Positions 34,393 through 42,870 of a stretch of DNA of 64,000 bases are shown in pieces. The DNA lies in NCBI GenBank assembly GCA_024711325.1, contig JANJTC010000005.1:930001-994000 (forward strand), given 5' to 3'. Each line of letters starts with the position of its first letter. The stretch's first letter is position 1. The notes under the pieces are model-generated. The model did no database searches. It had not been told where the DNA came from and was given only the letters and a program-made list of their open reading frames with translations. The translations under genes were made by a program, and so were the position numbers. This DNA comes from Bacteriovoracaceae bacterium. Lineage in GTDB: Bacteria > Bdellovibrionota > Bacteriovoracia > Bacteriovoracales > Bacteriovoracaceae.

Positions 34393-35415
34393 TTAACAAA
34401 TCTGAGACTGAATCAATTTCACCAGATTTCGCACATTTGTCTCTGGAGTTTGAATCAAAACCCCATGGCCCAGGCCTGCTGTCCATCGTTTAAAATCAAG
34501 ACCACGGTCCCGTAAATCCTGATAATAATGCTTGGCCTTCTTTTCCAGAATTTCCCACGGCAAATGTAACCAAGCAGGATCCAGGTTCCCCTGAATGAAG
34601 ACATGGGGAGGAAGTAGCTTTTGGATTTCAACCAAGTCACATCTCCAGTCCACGCCAATAACATCAATGTGGGTCAGATCCAATGCCTTAATAAAGCCGG
34701 CCTGAGTGTGTTTAGAATAGTAAATGATTTTCGTATTGGGAGATTTGGCCTTGAATTCTTTTAAGAGTGCCGTAATTTTGGGAACAATAAATTCCTTGTA
34801 GTCAGCAACACATAGTTCGCCTGCTGCTGTATCAAATAAGGCCACTGCCTGAGCACCGTTATTTGCCTGAGTCAGCATCTCTTTTAAAAGTTCAGGCATC
34901 AAAATATTGGTGAAGGCCTCGAAGCGTCCATCAAAAAGGCCCTGTTTCGCTGAAACCAGATTCCCTGCATGAGAGCCTTCAACTGCATAAGTGTAAAGAG
35001 TAAAGGGAGCTCCTACGAACCCAAGAAGAGTGACATCTTTAGGCAAACGTTCACGAATGAGTTTGCATGCCTCTCCTTGAAATTTATAAAACTCTTCACC
35101 GGGAGCAGTGAGCTTAAGCTTTTTAATGTCGGCCGTGGTTTGCAAATGCCATTCAAGTGTTGGAGGACCTGAGTGATAAGAAAGGCCCATGCCTAACTGC
35201 TCAAGTGGGAAGAGAAGGTCAGAAAAGAGAATGGCAGCATTGAAGCCAAAATCTTGAATAGGTCCTAAAGTGACTTCACAAGCAAGTTCGGGATTCTTAC
35301 ACATCGTCATGAAGTCAGAATTTTTTTTAATGCCTTGGTAATGAGAATGATAGCGTCCAGCTTGTCGCATAAACCAAACGGGAAGAGTTGATCCACGATT
35401 TTCAAAGATGTCCAT
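34393..35415 (-). CDS. hemE: Uroporphyrinogen decarboxylase
   Basis: A 340-residue cytoplasmic enzyme that removes four acetate carboxyls from uroporphyrinogen III to give coproporphyrinogen III. PVWFMRQAGRYH carries the substrate-binding Arg17 and Arg21; FGFNAAILFSDLLFPLEQLGM contains the conserved Asp; VEGSHAGN and GVDWRCDL-type segments and HGVLIQTPETNVRNLV follow. Length is typical. It is the last haem gene in the operon, starting directly (zero-base gap) after the response regulator stop codon. Confidence 0.95.
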   Translation of the reverse strand: MDIFENRGSTLPVWFMRQAGRYHSHYQGIKKNSDFMTMCKNPELACEVTLGPIQDFGFNAAILFSDLLFPLEQLGMGLSYHSGPPTLEWHLQTTADIKKLKLTAPGEEFYKFQGEACKLIRERLPKDVTLLGFVGAPFTLYTYAVEGSHAGNLVSAKQGLFDGRFEAFTNILMPELLKEMLTQANNGAQAVALFDTAAGELCVADYKEFIVPKITALLKEFKAKSPNTKIIYYSKHTQAGFIKALDLTHIDVIGVDWRCDLVEIQKLLPPHVFIQGNLDPAWLHLPWEILEKKAKHYYQDLRDRGLDFKRWTAGLGHGVLIQTPETNVRNLVKLIQSQIC

Positions 35416-36114
35416 TTATTGTCCTTTCCATTCTAATTTATAACCAATCCCGCGAACGGAAGTGATTTGTAGGGCCTTTTCGGAATCGGTGTCGGCCCAT
35501 TTCCTAAGTTTTACGATGTAGTTATCAATAGTACGATTGGTAGGAAATGAATTCTCTCCCCAGATGGATTCAATCATTTCATCCCTTGCCACCACTTCAT
35601 TTTTCTTTTCCAGCAAGAGCTCTAGTATGGCACACTCTTTTTGACTAAGTGAAGTAATGCCACCACTGGCATCTTGAATTTCAAATCGTTTGGGCCAGAA
35701 GACTAATTTACCAAAACGATATTCGTCTGGATTGAGTAATGTCATTTGCCTAGATTTTAAAATCCGGTCTAAACGAAGGGTGAGTTCCTTGAGTTCAAAG
35801 GGCTTGGTAATATAGTCTTCTGCCCCCAGCTCGAGGCCTTCGACTCTTAAAGAAGGATCGTTAAGTGCCGTACAAAAGAGTAGTACGCAGTCTTTTCTCT
35901 TTTGACGAAATTCCTTTGCCAGGGAAATACCATCGCCGTCAGGTAAACCAATATCCAGAATCACAACAGCAGGGGACATTTCCTGAAATCGAAAACGTGC
36001 TTCGGCACAAGAGGTTGCAAGTTCAACAATAAACTTTTTATTTCTAAGATAATCTCTTAAAGTTTGCCCAAGATTTGGTTCATCTTCCACCAGGAGTAAA
36101 GAGAGATTAGTCAT
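35416..36114 (-). CDS. OmpR-family response regulator in the haem operon
   Basis: A 232-residue protein. The receiver domain (1 to about 120) has the acidic pair Glu10-Asp11, phospho-acceptor Asp54 (VVILDIGLPDGDG), the Thr position in LLFCTAL and the Lys in YITKPFEL. A winged-helix DNA-binding domain spans about 130-230 (LSQKECAILELLLEKKNEVV, NRTIDNYIVKLRKW, VRGIGYKL). I chose the ATG at 36114, with AGGAGA five bases upstream. It overlaps the histidine kinase gene by 8 bp and abuts hemE. The cognate pair is encoded between hemL and hemE, suggesting control of tetrapyrrole synthesis or a response to its state. Confidence 0.93.
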   Translation of the reverse strand: MTNLSLLLVEDEPNLGQTLRDYLRNKKFIVELATSCAEARFRFQEMSPAVVILDIGLPDGDGISLAKEFRQKRKDCVLLFCTALNDPSLRVEGLELGAEDYITKPFELKELTLRLDRILKSRQMTLLNPDEYRFGKLVFWPKRFEIQDASGGITSLSQKECAILELLLEKKNEVVARDEMIESIWGENSFPTNRTIDNYIVKLRKWADTDSEKALQITSVRGIGYKLEWKGQ

Positions 36115-37030
36115 CACTGTCTCCTAATGGCGCTTTAAAGGTTAAATGAAACTGTAGCCGTTCTTCATTTAAAATCTGAAAGTTCCCTTGCATCTTCTTC
36201 ATTAGGTTTTTAATGAGATATAGTCCGATGCCGCTGCCTTTAGTTGAATCAAACTTATAAAAGAGTTCGCCTAAGTGGGATAAATCTCCCGCAAATCTCT
36301 GCCCAAGATCATCATAAAGAATTTCAACAAAAGGGCCGGAACGTTTGGCATGAATTTTAACAGTCTTGGCATCTTTGTGATGCCTCATCGTATTTTCAAA
36401 TAGATTCCTGAAAATGATATTTAAAGCAAGTTCATCTGCCATCACTTCTTGTGCATCCGTTTCAATTTTAAATTCAATTTTAAAAGGAGATAGAAGTTTT
36501 TGTTCCTGACGCTTGAGAAATCTTTCCAAGCTGACGGGTACTAAGGTGAGGGGAGCGTTCTGCTCGATGCGCGAAAGCTGAAGACTTTTCTCTAATTCAG
36601 ATTCGAGTTTATGAGTGTCTTCAATCAGGCGTTTAGTTAGATTTGAAAGTTGGTCATGAGAATGAGTTTCATCTTCAATTAAGTCTTTAATGACTTCGGC
36701 CTGAAGCCGCATACTTGCCAGGGGAGTTTTGAGCTCATGAGATAGAGATGAAAAGAAGGCCTGCATCGCCTTGGACTTTTTCATATCACGCATATACAAA
36801 ATGAGAAGAGAACCGCCTAATAAAACCAGAAAGAGAAAGAAAAAGCTGCCTTCCCATTTCATCATGTTAAGAAAGCTTCCCTGTGGTTCTAATTCCGGAA
36901 TGTTCAAATTGCTTAAGGTCGTGTGCAGTTTAAAGACTAAATACAACCACCAACTTCCGAGCCCCAGAAGCATGAAAACCCATAAGAGGGTCAGGATATA
37001 GAACCATCGGCGGGGTTTGTTTACTTCCAT
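36107..37030 (-). CDS. Sensor histidine kinase in the haem operon
   Basis: A 307-residue inner-membrane kinase. Two helices (about 10-34 and 61-80) enclose only some 26 periplasmic residues, with no HAMP or PAS domain. That suggests it senses inside the membrane or cytoplasm rather than a soluble periplasmic ligand. The H box is SSLSHELKTPLAS with His98; N box NIIFRNLFENTMRHH and G box GSGIGLYLIKNLMKKM follow. It overlaps hemL by 10 bp and the response regulator by 8 bp, so it is translationally coupled to both. Confidence 0.93.
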   Translation of the reverse strand: MEVNKPRRWFYILTLLWVFMLLGLGSWWLYLVFKLHTTLSNLNIPELEPQGSFLNMMKWEGSFFFLFLVLLGGSLLILYMRDMKKSKAMQAFFSSLSHELKTPLASMRLQAEVIKDLIEDETHSHDQLSNLTKRLIEDTHKLESELEKSLQLSRIEQNAPLTLVPVSLERFLKRQEQKLLSPFKIEFKIETDAQEVMADELALNIIFRNLFENTMRHHKDAKTVKIHAKRSGPFVEILYDDLGQRFAGDLSHLGELFYKFDSTKGSGIGLYLIKNLMKKMQGNFQILNEERLQFHLTFKAPLGDSDD

Positions 37031-38280
37031 AGCCTGCGTTTTAATTCTTCCTGCACACTTTCTTCATGGGCAAGACTGCAGAATCCGACCTCATATGCGT
37101 TGGGAGCGAGGTAGACTCCCTTGTTTAAGAAAATTTCAAACAACTTATAAAAGCGCTCATTCATATTTTGAGGGAGGTCACTGATTTTGGTTAACTTATT
37201 ATGACTTGAGATAGGATAAAAAAGTGATCCATACTGAATGGTTTGGTAATCTTCAAATCCATTCTTATCCATCCAGTCCTTCATGATGGCAACAACTGCC
37301 TGGGTATTTTTCTCCAGCTTTTCATAGGCCGAAGGAGTGAGTTTTTTTAGATTCACCAGACCTGCGGCCATGGCAACAGGATTCCCGGAAAGAGTTCCGG
37401 CCTGATAAACCGGCCCAATGGGAGCGAGGAATTCCATGAACTTTCGAGGGCCAGCAACAGCACCTACCGGCATACCGCCACCGATTATTTTACCATAAGT
37501 CACAAGGTCAGGATGGATCCCGACTTTTTCGGCCATGCCGCCAAAACCAATTCTAAAACCCGAGATGACTTCATCAAAAACCAAAAGGGCATTATGCTTA
37601 GTGCATAGATCCCGTAGCCCCTGAAGGAATTCCTGAGACTGAACTAAAAGCCCATTATTGGCCGGAAGTGGTTCAATGAAGATGGCGGCGATTTGATCTT
37701 TATGATCATCAAAAACTTTTGTGACTTCTGCCAGATCACCGAGTTCACAAATGAGAGTATCTCCCGCCTGTTTTTCAGTCACACCTTTTGAAGAAGCTTC
37801 CGCAGTGCCGGCAAGACCTGAACCTGCTTTAATTAACATGGCATCTAAGTGACCATGATAGCAACCATTGAACTTAATGATCTTTGAGCGGCCAGTAATA
37901 CCACGAGCGAGGCGAACCGCTGTCATGACAGCTTCAGTGCCAGAATTAACGAAACGTATTTGTTCAATGAAAGAAATTTTATCAACAATGTATTCGGCCA
38001 ATTCTAGAGAATATTTCTCACAGGCGCCAAAAGTCCACCCATGATCCAGGGCCTGAATAATGGCCTCTTTAATCTCAGGATCCTGATGTCCATGGATCAA
38101 AGGACCAAAGCTCATGCAGAAATCAATATAATCTTTTCCTTCTTCGTCCCAAATGAAAGCTCCCTTACCACGATTTACAAAACGGGGTGTGGTATGAAGA
38201 CCTTTGAAGCTTCTGACTGGGGAATGAACTCCACCTGGAACGTATTTGAGAGATTTTTCGAAAAGTTCTTTGTTATTCAT
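37021..38280 (-). CDS. hemL: Glutamate-1-semialdehyde 2,1-aminomutase
   Basis: A 419-residue PLP enzyme that converts glutamate-1-semialdehyde to 5-aminolevulinate in the C5 pathway. PGGVHSPVRSFKG at the N-terminus is the family signature, with VNSGTEAVMTAVRLAR, FNGCYHGHLD, VFDEVISGFR and the PLP lysine in VTYGKIIGGGMPVG (Lys264). The loop AGTLSGNP is intact and length is typical. AAGGAA precedes the ATG. It follows hemCD by 1 bp and overlaps the histidine kinase gene. Confidence 0.96.
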   Translation of the reverse strand: MNNKELFEKSLKYVPGGVHSPVRSFKGLHTTPRFVNRGKGAFIWDEEGKDYIDFCMSFGPLIHGHQDPEIKEAIIQALDHGWTFGACEKYSLELAEYIVDKISFIEQIRFVNSGTEAVMTAVRLARGITGRSKIIKFNGCYHGHLDAMLIKAGSGLAGTAEASSKGVTEKQAGDTLICELGDLAEVTKVFDDHKDQIAAIFIEPLPANNGLLVQSQEFLQGLRDLCTKHNALLVFDEVISGFRIGFGGMAEKVGIHPDLVTYGKIIGGGMPVGAVAGPRKFMEFLAPIGPVYQAGTLSGNPVAMAAGLVNLKKLTPSAYEKLEKNTQAVVAIMKDWMDKNGFEDYQTIQYGSLFYPISSHNKLTKISDLPQNMNERFYKLFEIFLNKGVYLAPNAYEVGFCSLAHEESVQEELKRRLWK

Positions 38281-38281
38281 A

Positions 38282-39805
38282 TTAATTCCTTAACTGATAA
38301 AATTCTTCCATAGATGAGACGGTGTGAACTTTCACTCCTGCCGCTTGGAATTCCTGCCAGGTCTTGCCCAGACCACAAAAGTGATGGGTGTGGTGAAGTT
38401 CAGGAAATTTAAGCATAAAGGCCTGGTATTGAGGATAACTAGTCCAATAGCAGGCACCCACCTGTTTTAACTTTTGATGGTAATCATCACTGACTTTATT
38501 CTCTACTCGTTCATAACAACCAACAACTGTTCCCAGATCAGAGGTGCCCATGTGATGAGTGAGGACATTCCAGTCTTGGTCTAATTGCGGATGAATTATT
38601 TTTAAGGCCTTAGAGGTTTTGAGTGCCTTAAGGTCTTCTGTTCCCAAGCTATCGGAAGTTCCATTAACCCAGAAGCCTGACTGGACCAGCATCTTGGCCG
38701 ATCTTGTCCCCGCGGCCCAAAGACCTTGAGGAGGAGTTGAAGCTTTTAGAGTATCAATACAATAACGGGAAGTGACGAAAAGATGTTTCTTTTCCAGAGT
38801 CAGATTTTTAGTCTCAGGAACCTTGGTTAAAAATTCATCATAAATAATATCAGGTTCAGATCCACCAGGAAGACCGACAAATAGTTTTCCGCTAATCTTT
38901 GGAAGTTTTGAGTTTTCCATCCAACGTGCATCAATTCTTCTTCCATCGACTTCTCCGGCATGAACATGAAGGAAATCGTCTCCAATCTTTTTAACATGAA
39001 TACCAACGGCCAGGTGACAGCCACCTCCAAATTCTTTGAAGGCCTTTCTTTCCCGATACACTTCTTCTACGGTTCTAGGATGGGCCAGCTGAGAAAGGAT
39101 GCTAAAAAGTTTTCCATTATCCTGCCGGTTTTCCTGCATCTCAATCCCCAAGGCCCCTTGAGAGGCAGCCGAAGGAAATACACTTTGAGGGAGGACGAAA
39201 TAATTCATACCTTCCAGTAGTTCAGTTAGTTCTGCGGCGGATTTTTCTGTATGGGCCAGGCGTTCAATACCTGCGAGGGCAAGAGTGATGGCATGATACT
39301 GGCCTTCTTTTAATTTTCTGATTCGCGAATTCACATTCCCGCGAAGTGTCTCACAACGAATATTCGGCGACCCAGGAATGAATTCACCTAATGAACGGGA
39401 TAAATTTACAATCCTCCGAGGAGATGATGTTCCGACAATAAAATCGCCTGACCAGTTCTTTAGTTTATCGATTGTACTCTGAGCAGTAATCAGAATGTCG
39501 TGAGCAAATCTTCTCTCTGTCACCGCCGCAAGTTTTATTCCTTCCGGCCTGATTGAACCCAGATCCTTATAGGAGTGAATCACAAAATCTACGTCACCAC
39601 GAAGAAGAGCTTCATCTAATTCCTTAGTGAAGAAGTCTTTTCCTTCCAGCTGCCATAAGGGTTTGTTGGTGATTTCATCACCTTGGGTTTTGATGAGGAC
39701 GAGTTCAAATTTTTCACCTGAAATTCGTTCGCATTCGTTTTTAATAAGAGTGGACTGAGTCACAGCAAGCAGTGACCCTCGAGTTCCGATTTTGTATGTG
39801 GTCAT
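38282..39805 (-). CDS. hemC: HemC-HemD fusion: hydroxymethylbilane synthase and uroporphyrinogen-III synthase
   Basis: A 507-residue two-domain protein. Residues 1-310 are hydroxymethylbilane synthase: IGTRGSLLAVTQ, IHSYKDLG, GTSSPRR, LRGNVNSRI, and the dipyrromethane cofactor cysteine in FGGGCHLAVG (Cys263). Residues about 340-507 resemble uroporphyrinogen-III synthase: KKHLFVTSR, LWAAGTRSAKML, GTVVGCYERVEN and ACYWTSYPQYQAF. HemD is poorly conserved, so that half is called mainly from order, length and these patches. The fusion would pass the unstable linear tetrapyrrole straight to the cyclising domain. It lies 5 bp after hemA. Confidence 0.88.
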   Translation of the reverse strand: MTTYKIGTRGSLLAVTQSTLIKNECERISGEKFELVLIKTQGDEITNKPLWQLEGKDFFTKELDEALLRGDVDFVIHSYKDLGSIRPEGIKLAAVTERRFAHDILITAQSTIDKLKNWSGDFIVGTSSPRRIVNLSRSLGEFIPGSPNIRCETLRGNVNSRIRKLKEGQYHAITLALAGIERLAHTEKSAAELTELLEGMNYFVLPQSVFPSAASQGALGIEMQENRQDNGKLFSILSQLAHPRTVEEVYRERKAFKEFGGGCHLAVGIHVKKIGDDFLHVHAGEVDGRRIDARWMENSKLPKISGKLFVGLPGGSEPDIIYDEFLTKVPETKNLTLEKKHLFVTSRYCIDTLKASTPPQGLWAAGTRSAKMLVQSGFWVNGTSDSLGTEDLKALKTSKALKIIHPQLDQDWNVLTHHMGTSDLGTVVGCYERVENKVSDDYHQKLKQVGACYWTSYPQYQAFMLKFPELHHTHHFCGLGKTWQEFQAAGVKVHTVSSMEEFYQLRN

Positions 39806-39810
39806 AATAC

Positions 39811-40743
39811 CTAGATGTATCTCACGTCTGGCGTGATTTGAGGAGAAATTAGCTCTGGTGTTCGTTTGAATTTTTGATCAAATAGTTCTCTGCGTTTGGT
39901 CGTCAGACTCACCATGGCAGCCTTCGCAAGAGCTATTTGCTCTTGTTTTTGGCCTTCAACGATGGCGCCTTCATTGAAGATATCTTCTAGACGCACAACA
40001 CCTTCTAAAAGAGAAAGTGCAGTCTTGATGGCCGAGGGAGAGCCCAGATCAACAAAGAGATGTTGCTCCTGTTTTCTCCAGACCTCAAAGAAGGCTTCAT
40101 CAAACAGGATGCTGTCAGTACCGATTGTATTCGCAATGAAAGGCTGATTGGTTAAAGAGTTGCGCTCTTCCCAAGGGATAATATTAAGGTCATGAATCTT
40201 GGCCAGCTCAGCTACTTTTTGTGTATTTCGAGCACAAATTGACACTTGCGCCTTTTTCTTAAACTGATTAATTAAATCTTCTGCTAACGCCCCGGAACCC
40301 ACCACTACAATATGCTCGGCCTTAGCTCTTTGAATAAGATGACGTCGAGTGAGAGAGGCATAAGTTTTTTGAGAAATGCCAATGAGGTACTGAGTTCTGA
40401 TATCTTTGGCATCTTTAAAGAGCTTTTCCAAAATTAAAAGAAGCTTGGTATCTTTCAAAGTCGAAGCAGCATAAATTTTGTAAGCTTCTTTGAACTGGCC
40501 CACGATTTCATTTTCTCCGATCAACTTACTCTTTAGACCACAGATGGTTTCAAGCAGGAATAAATAAGCGTCCTGACCGGTAACCAGTTCATTTTTTGGA
40601 AGCGTTTCATGGTGAAAAGGATTTAGATCATAGGCAAGCACAAGAGTACGCTGGCATGTTCTAAGAACAAAAGCGTTGCTTGTAAGCTCTTCATCCTGAA
40701 GAGTGCCAGAGCTAAAATTCCATAATTTCAGGCTCGTTAACAT
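39811..40743 (-). CDS. hemA: Glutamyl-tRNA reductase, short form
   Basis: A 310-residue enzyme that reduces glutamyl-tRNA to glutamate-1-semialdehyde with NADPH, the first step of the C5 pathway. The active-site cysteine is Cys30 in VLRTCQRTLVL (compare STCNRTE, Cys50 in the Escherichia coli protein). GENEIVGQFKEAY and the Rossmann motif VVVGSGALAEDL follow. It is about 100 residues shorter than usual: some 20 are missing before the cysteine, and the C-terminal dimerisation helices are mostly absent. A stop codon four codons upstream rules out a longer start. No good ribosome site is visible. It heads the haem operon. Confidence 0.88.
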   Translation of the reverse strand: MLTSLKLWNFSSGTLQDEELTSNAFVLRTCQRTLVLAYDLNPFHHETLPKNELVTGQDAYLFLLETICGLKSKLIGENEIVGQFKEAYKIYAASTLKDTKLLLILEKLFKDAKDIRTQYLIGISQKTYASLTRRHLIQRAKAEHIVVVGSGALAEDLINQFKKKAQVSICARNTQKVAELAKIHDLNIIPWEERNSLTNQPFIANTIGTDSILFDEAFFEVWRKQEQHLFVDLGSPSAIKTALSLLEGVVRLEDIFNEGAIVEGQKQEQIALAKAAMVSLTTKRRELFDQKFKRTPELISPQITPDVRYI

Positions 40744-40775
40744 AAGGTAACTTTAAGGTAGGGAATTCGTAAAAG

Positions 40776-40823
40776 TGTCATAGAAATGTCATAAATTTCA
40801 AGAAATTATTATGACAATTGTCA
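40776..40823. promoter_or_regulatory. TGTCA-rich operator-like region upstream of hemA
   Basis: In 48 bp there are TGTCAT at 40776-40781 and 40787-40792, then ATGACA at 40811-40816, which forms the perfect palindrome TGACAATTGTCA (40812-40823). TGTCATAA (40787-40794) and TTATGACA (40809-40816) also form an inverted pair. The two direct TGTCAT copies are 11 bp apart, one helical turn, as OmpR-type regulators like. It lies 33-80 bp from the hemA start and also upstream of the divergent gene at 40919. Confidence 0.5.
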
Positions 40824-40853
40824 CAAATAAAAAAACTTTAGCTCGTTCATTTC

Positions 40854-40882
40854 TTGACACTTTCTTCACAAAAACATTATTT
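40854..40882 (+). promoter_or_regulatory. Candidate promoter for the 40919 gene and Na/Pi cotransporter
   Basis: A perfect TTGACA (40854-40859), a 17-bp spacer and TTATTT (40877-40882) form a plausible but weak-at-10 promoter. The leader to the ATG would be about 30 nt. Confidence 0.35.
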
Positions 40883-40918
40883 CATCTTTGATAATGTACA
40901 AATTATTGGAATGTGAAT

Positions 40919-41170
40919 ATGTCGGCCTGGATTAAAACCCGGTTTCTGGCCTTTGACCGCAAGGTTGATGGGGCCATTAGCTTTTTCTTTAAACATTATG
41001 GCAAAACCAAGTTCATGGTCGCCATGTCTAAGAAATCGCAATACCTGGGATTAGAAAAATTATTTCTCAAGGGACCGAAAGCTTTTGTTTACTTTTTTTT
41101 GTTTTACTTAGTACGCGATACGATTCTCTACATCATCATACCGATCGGTTTTGCGACATTGATGGACTAG
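40919..41170 (+). CDS. Small membrane-anchored protein
   Basis: An 83-residue protein with a basic, aromatic N-terminal part (KTRFLAFDRKVDGAISFFFKHYGK) and one strong hydrophobic C-terminal stretch (FVYFFLFYLVRDTILYIIIPIGFATL, residues about 53-78) that likely spans the membrane. I chose the ATG at 40919 with GGAA upstream; a GTG six bases earlier is possible. The Na/Pi cotransporter follows 20 bp later, so they are probably co-transcribed. No family recognised. Confidence 0.55.
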   Translation: MSAWIKTRFLAFDRKVDGAISFFFKHYGKTKFMVAMSKKSQYLGLEKLFLKGPKAFVYFFLFYLVRDTILYIIIPIGFATLMD

Positions 41171-41190
41171 AGATGTTTTAAGGAGAATAG

Positions 41191-42864
41191 ATGGAAGCTT
41201 TCACCATTATTTACACCCTGCTCGGGGGACTTGGGATCTTTTTCTTCGGAATGAAGTTCATGTCCGATGGATTACAGGCCGTTGCTGGAGATGTGATTAG
41301 AAAAATCATTAACTCCATCACCTCGAATCGTTTTATGGCGGTGGGCGTAGGTCTTTTGGTTACGACTATTGTTCAATCTTCATCCGTCACCACTGTAATG
41401 ACCGTGGGATTTGTGAACGCTGGACTCATGAACCTGACTCAGGCCATTGGAGTTATTTTCGGGGCCAATATCGGTACGACGATTACAGGTTGGATCATTT
41501 CCATTCACGTCGATAAATACGGACTGCTTTTAGTGGGTCTGGGATTTATTCCGGCCCTCTTTTCAAAATCTGATAAATTTCAGCACCTAGGTCGCGCTCT
41601 ATTAGGTGTCGGTTTAGTTTTCATTGGTCTTAAAACCATGTCAGCAGCCTTCGTCCCTTTAAGAGACAATCAGGCCTTTTTGGATTCCATTGCTTATTTC
41701 TCCGGTGAGCATTATGGAGCTTACATTGCTTCCATCATGATGGGATGTTTGCTTACTATGATCGTTCAGAGTTCTTCAGCGATGCTCGGAATCACCATGG
41801 CCTTGGCCTCAACAGGGGTCATTCCTTATCATACTGCGATCGCTCTAGTTCTGGGTGAGAACATTGGAACAACCGTTACGGCGATTCTGGCTTCAATCGG
41901 CGCCACTGTGAATGCAAAACGTACGGCCCGCGCTCATGCTTGTTTCAACCTCTTTGGCGTTTTCGTCATGTTATTTTTCTTACCTCATTATTTTGAACTG
42001 ATTGATTCTTTGATCCCACTTGATCCACGCTTTGTGGCCGCTGATGGTAGTATCCCTTACGTTTCTCAGCATATTGCTCTGGGACATACCTTATTCAATG
42101 TCACTGCCACTTTAATCTTCCTGCCTTTTGTGAATCAATTAGCGGCTTTTGTGACAAAAATCACCCCAGATAAAGCCGAAAAAGAAGTGCCACATCTTCT
42201 GGTTCTCGGTGATCCTGCTATCATGTTGCCAGCGGCGTCTATGGCCCAAGCTGAATCAGAACTTAAAAAAATGAAAAAAATTGTCAGCCGCATGTACAAC
42301 CTTAATCGAGATTTCTGGATGGCAGATTCTTATGATCCTAAGATGCTGGCCAAAATTATTGATTACGAAAGAATCACTGATAATATCCATAAAGAGATCA
42401 CTGTCTTCCTTTGTTATGTGATGGAAAAGCCGATGTCACATCAACAGTCGGCCCAAATTCAATCTTTAATTAAAATTTCAGACGAACTTGAATCCGTTGC
42501 TGATTACGTTGAACGGCTTGCTAACTATCGTGAGCGTTTTAAGCATAATGAGAAACTTGAAGGTGAGTCACGTCAGGAATTTTTCCAGTTCCTGGATGAA
42601 GTTGGAGAGTTCTTTATTCTAGTGGGTCAAGGTCTAATTAACGATCAGTCGTTGGATATGCCGGCCATTGAAGCTAAATCACACGAACTTCAGCTTTGGG
42701 CCGACAGTATGAGAGAGAAGCATCTTGATCGGATTTCTAAAGGTGCCTACTTACCAGTTACGGCCCTTACTTACTCAGATATGGTTGTGGCCTTAAGAAA
42801 GATCCGCGCTCACTCATTTTTGATGGCCGGTGCCATTGAAAGCTTTCACTCTAAGTACGAATAA
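41191..42864 (+). CDS. Na+/phosphate cotransporter with PhoU-like tail
   Basis: A 557-residue NptA/YjbB-type (PF02690) inner-membrane carrier. The two inverted-repeat halves each carry the QSSS motif (VQSSSVTTVMT at about 62-72, VQSSSAMLGIT at about 192-202) followed by GANIGTTITGW and GENIGTTVTAI. The C-terminal part (about 350-550) is cytoplasmic, helical and PhoU-like. The family moves phosphate with sodium, in some bacteria as an exporter. AAGGAG is the ribosome site. A small membrane protein gene precedes it and pcm follows after 6 bp. Confidence 0.92.
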   Translation: MEAFTIIYTLLGGLGIFFFGMKFMSDGLQAVAGDVIRKIINSITSNRFMAVGVGLLVTTIVQSSSVTTVMTVGFVNAGLMNLTQAIGVIFGANIGTTITGWIISIHVDKYGLLLVGLGFIPALFSKSDKFQHLGRALLGVGLVFIGLKTMSAAFVPLRDNQAFLDSIAYFSGEHYGAYIASIMMGCLLTMIVQSSSAMLGITMALASTGVIPYHTAIALVLGENIGTTVTAILASIGATVNAKRTARAHACFNLFGVFVMLFFLPHYFELIDSLIPLDPRFVAADGSIPYVSQHIALGHTLFNVTATLIFLPFVNQLAAFVTKITPDKAEKEVPHLLVLGDPAIMLPAASMAQAESELKKMKKIVSRMYNLNRDFWMADSYDPKMLAKIIDYERITDNIHKEITVFLCYVMEKPMSHQQSAQIQSLIKISDELESVADYVERLANYRERFKHNEKLEGESRQEFFQFLDEVGEFFILVGQGLINDQSLDMPAIEAKSHELQLWADSMREKHLDRISKGAYLPVTALTYSDMVVALRKIRAHSFLMAGAIESFHSKYE

Positions 42865-42870
42865 TTCTTG

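Noticed and set aside
34246-34515. Plus-strand reading frame of 89 residues
   Set aside because: It is antisense to the lipoprotein gene and the end of hemE, has no ribosome site, and shows no protein-like pattern.
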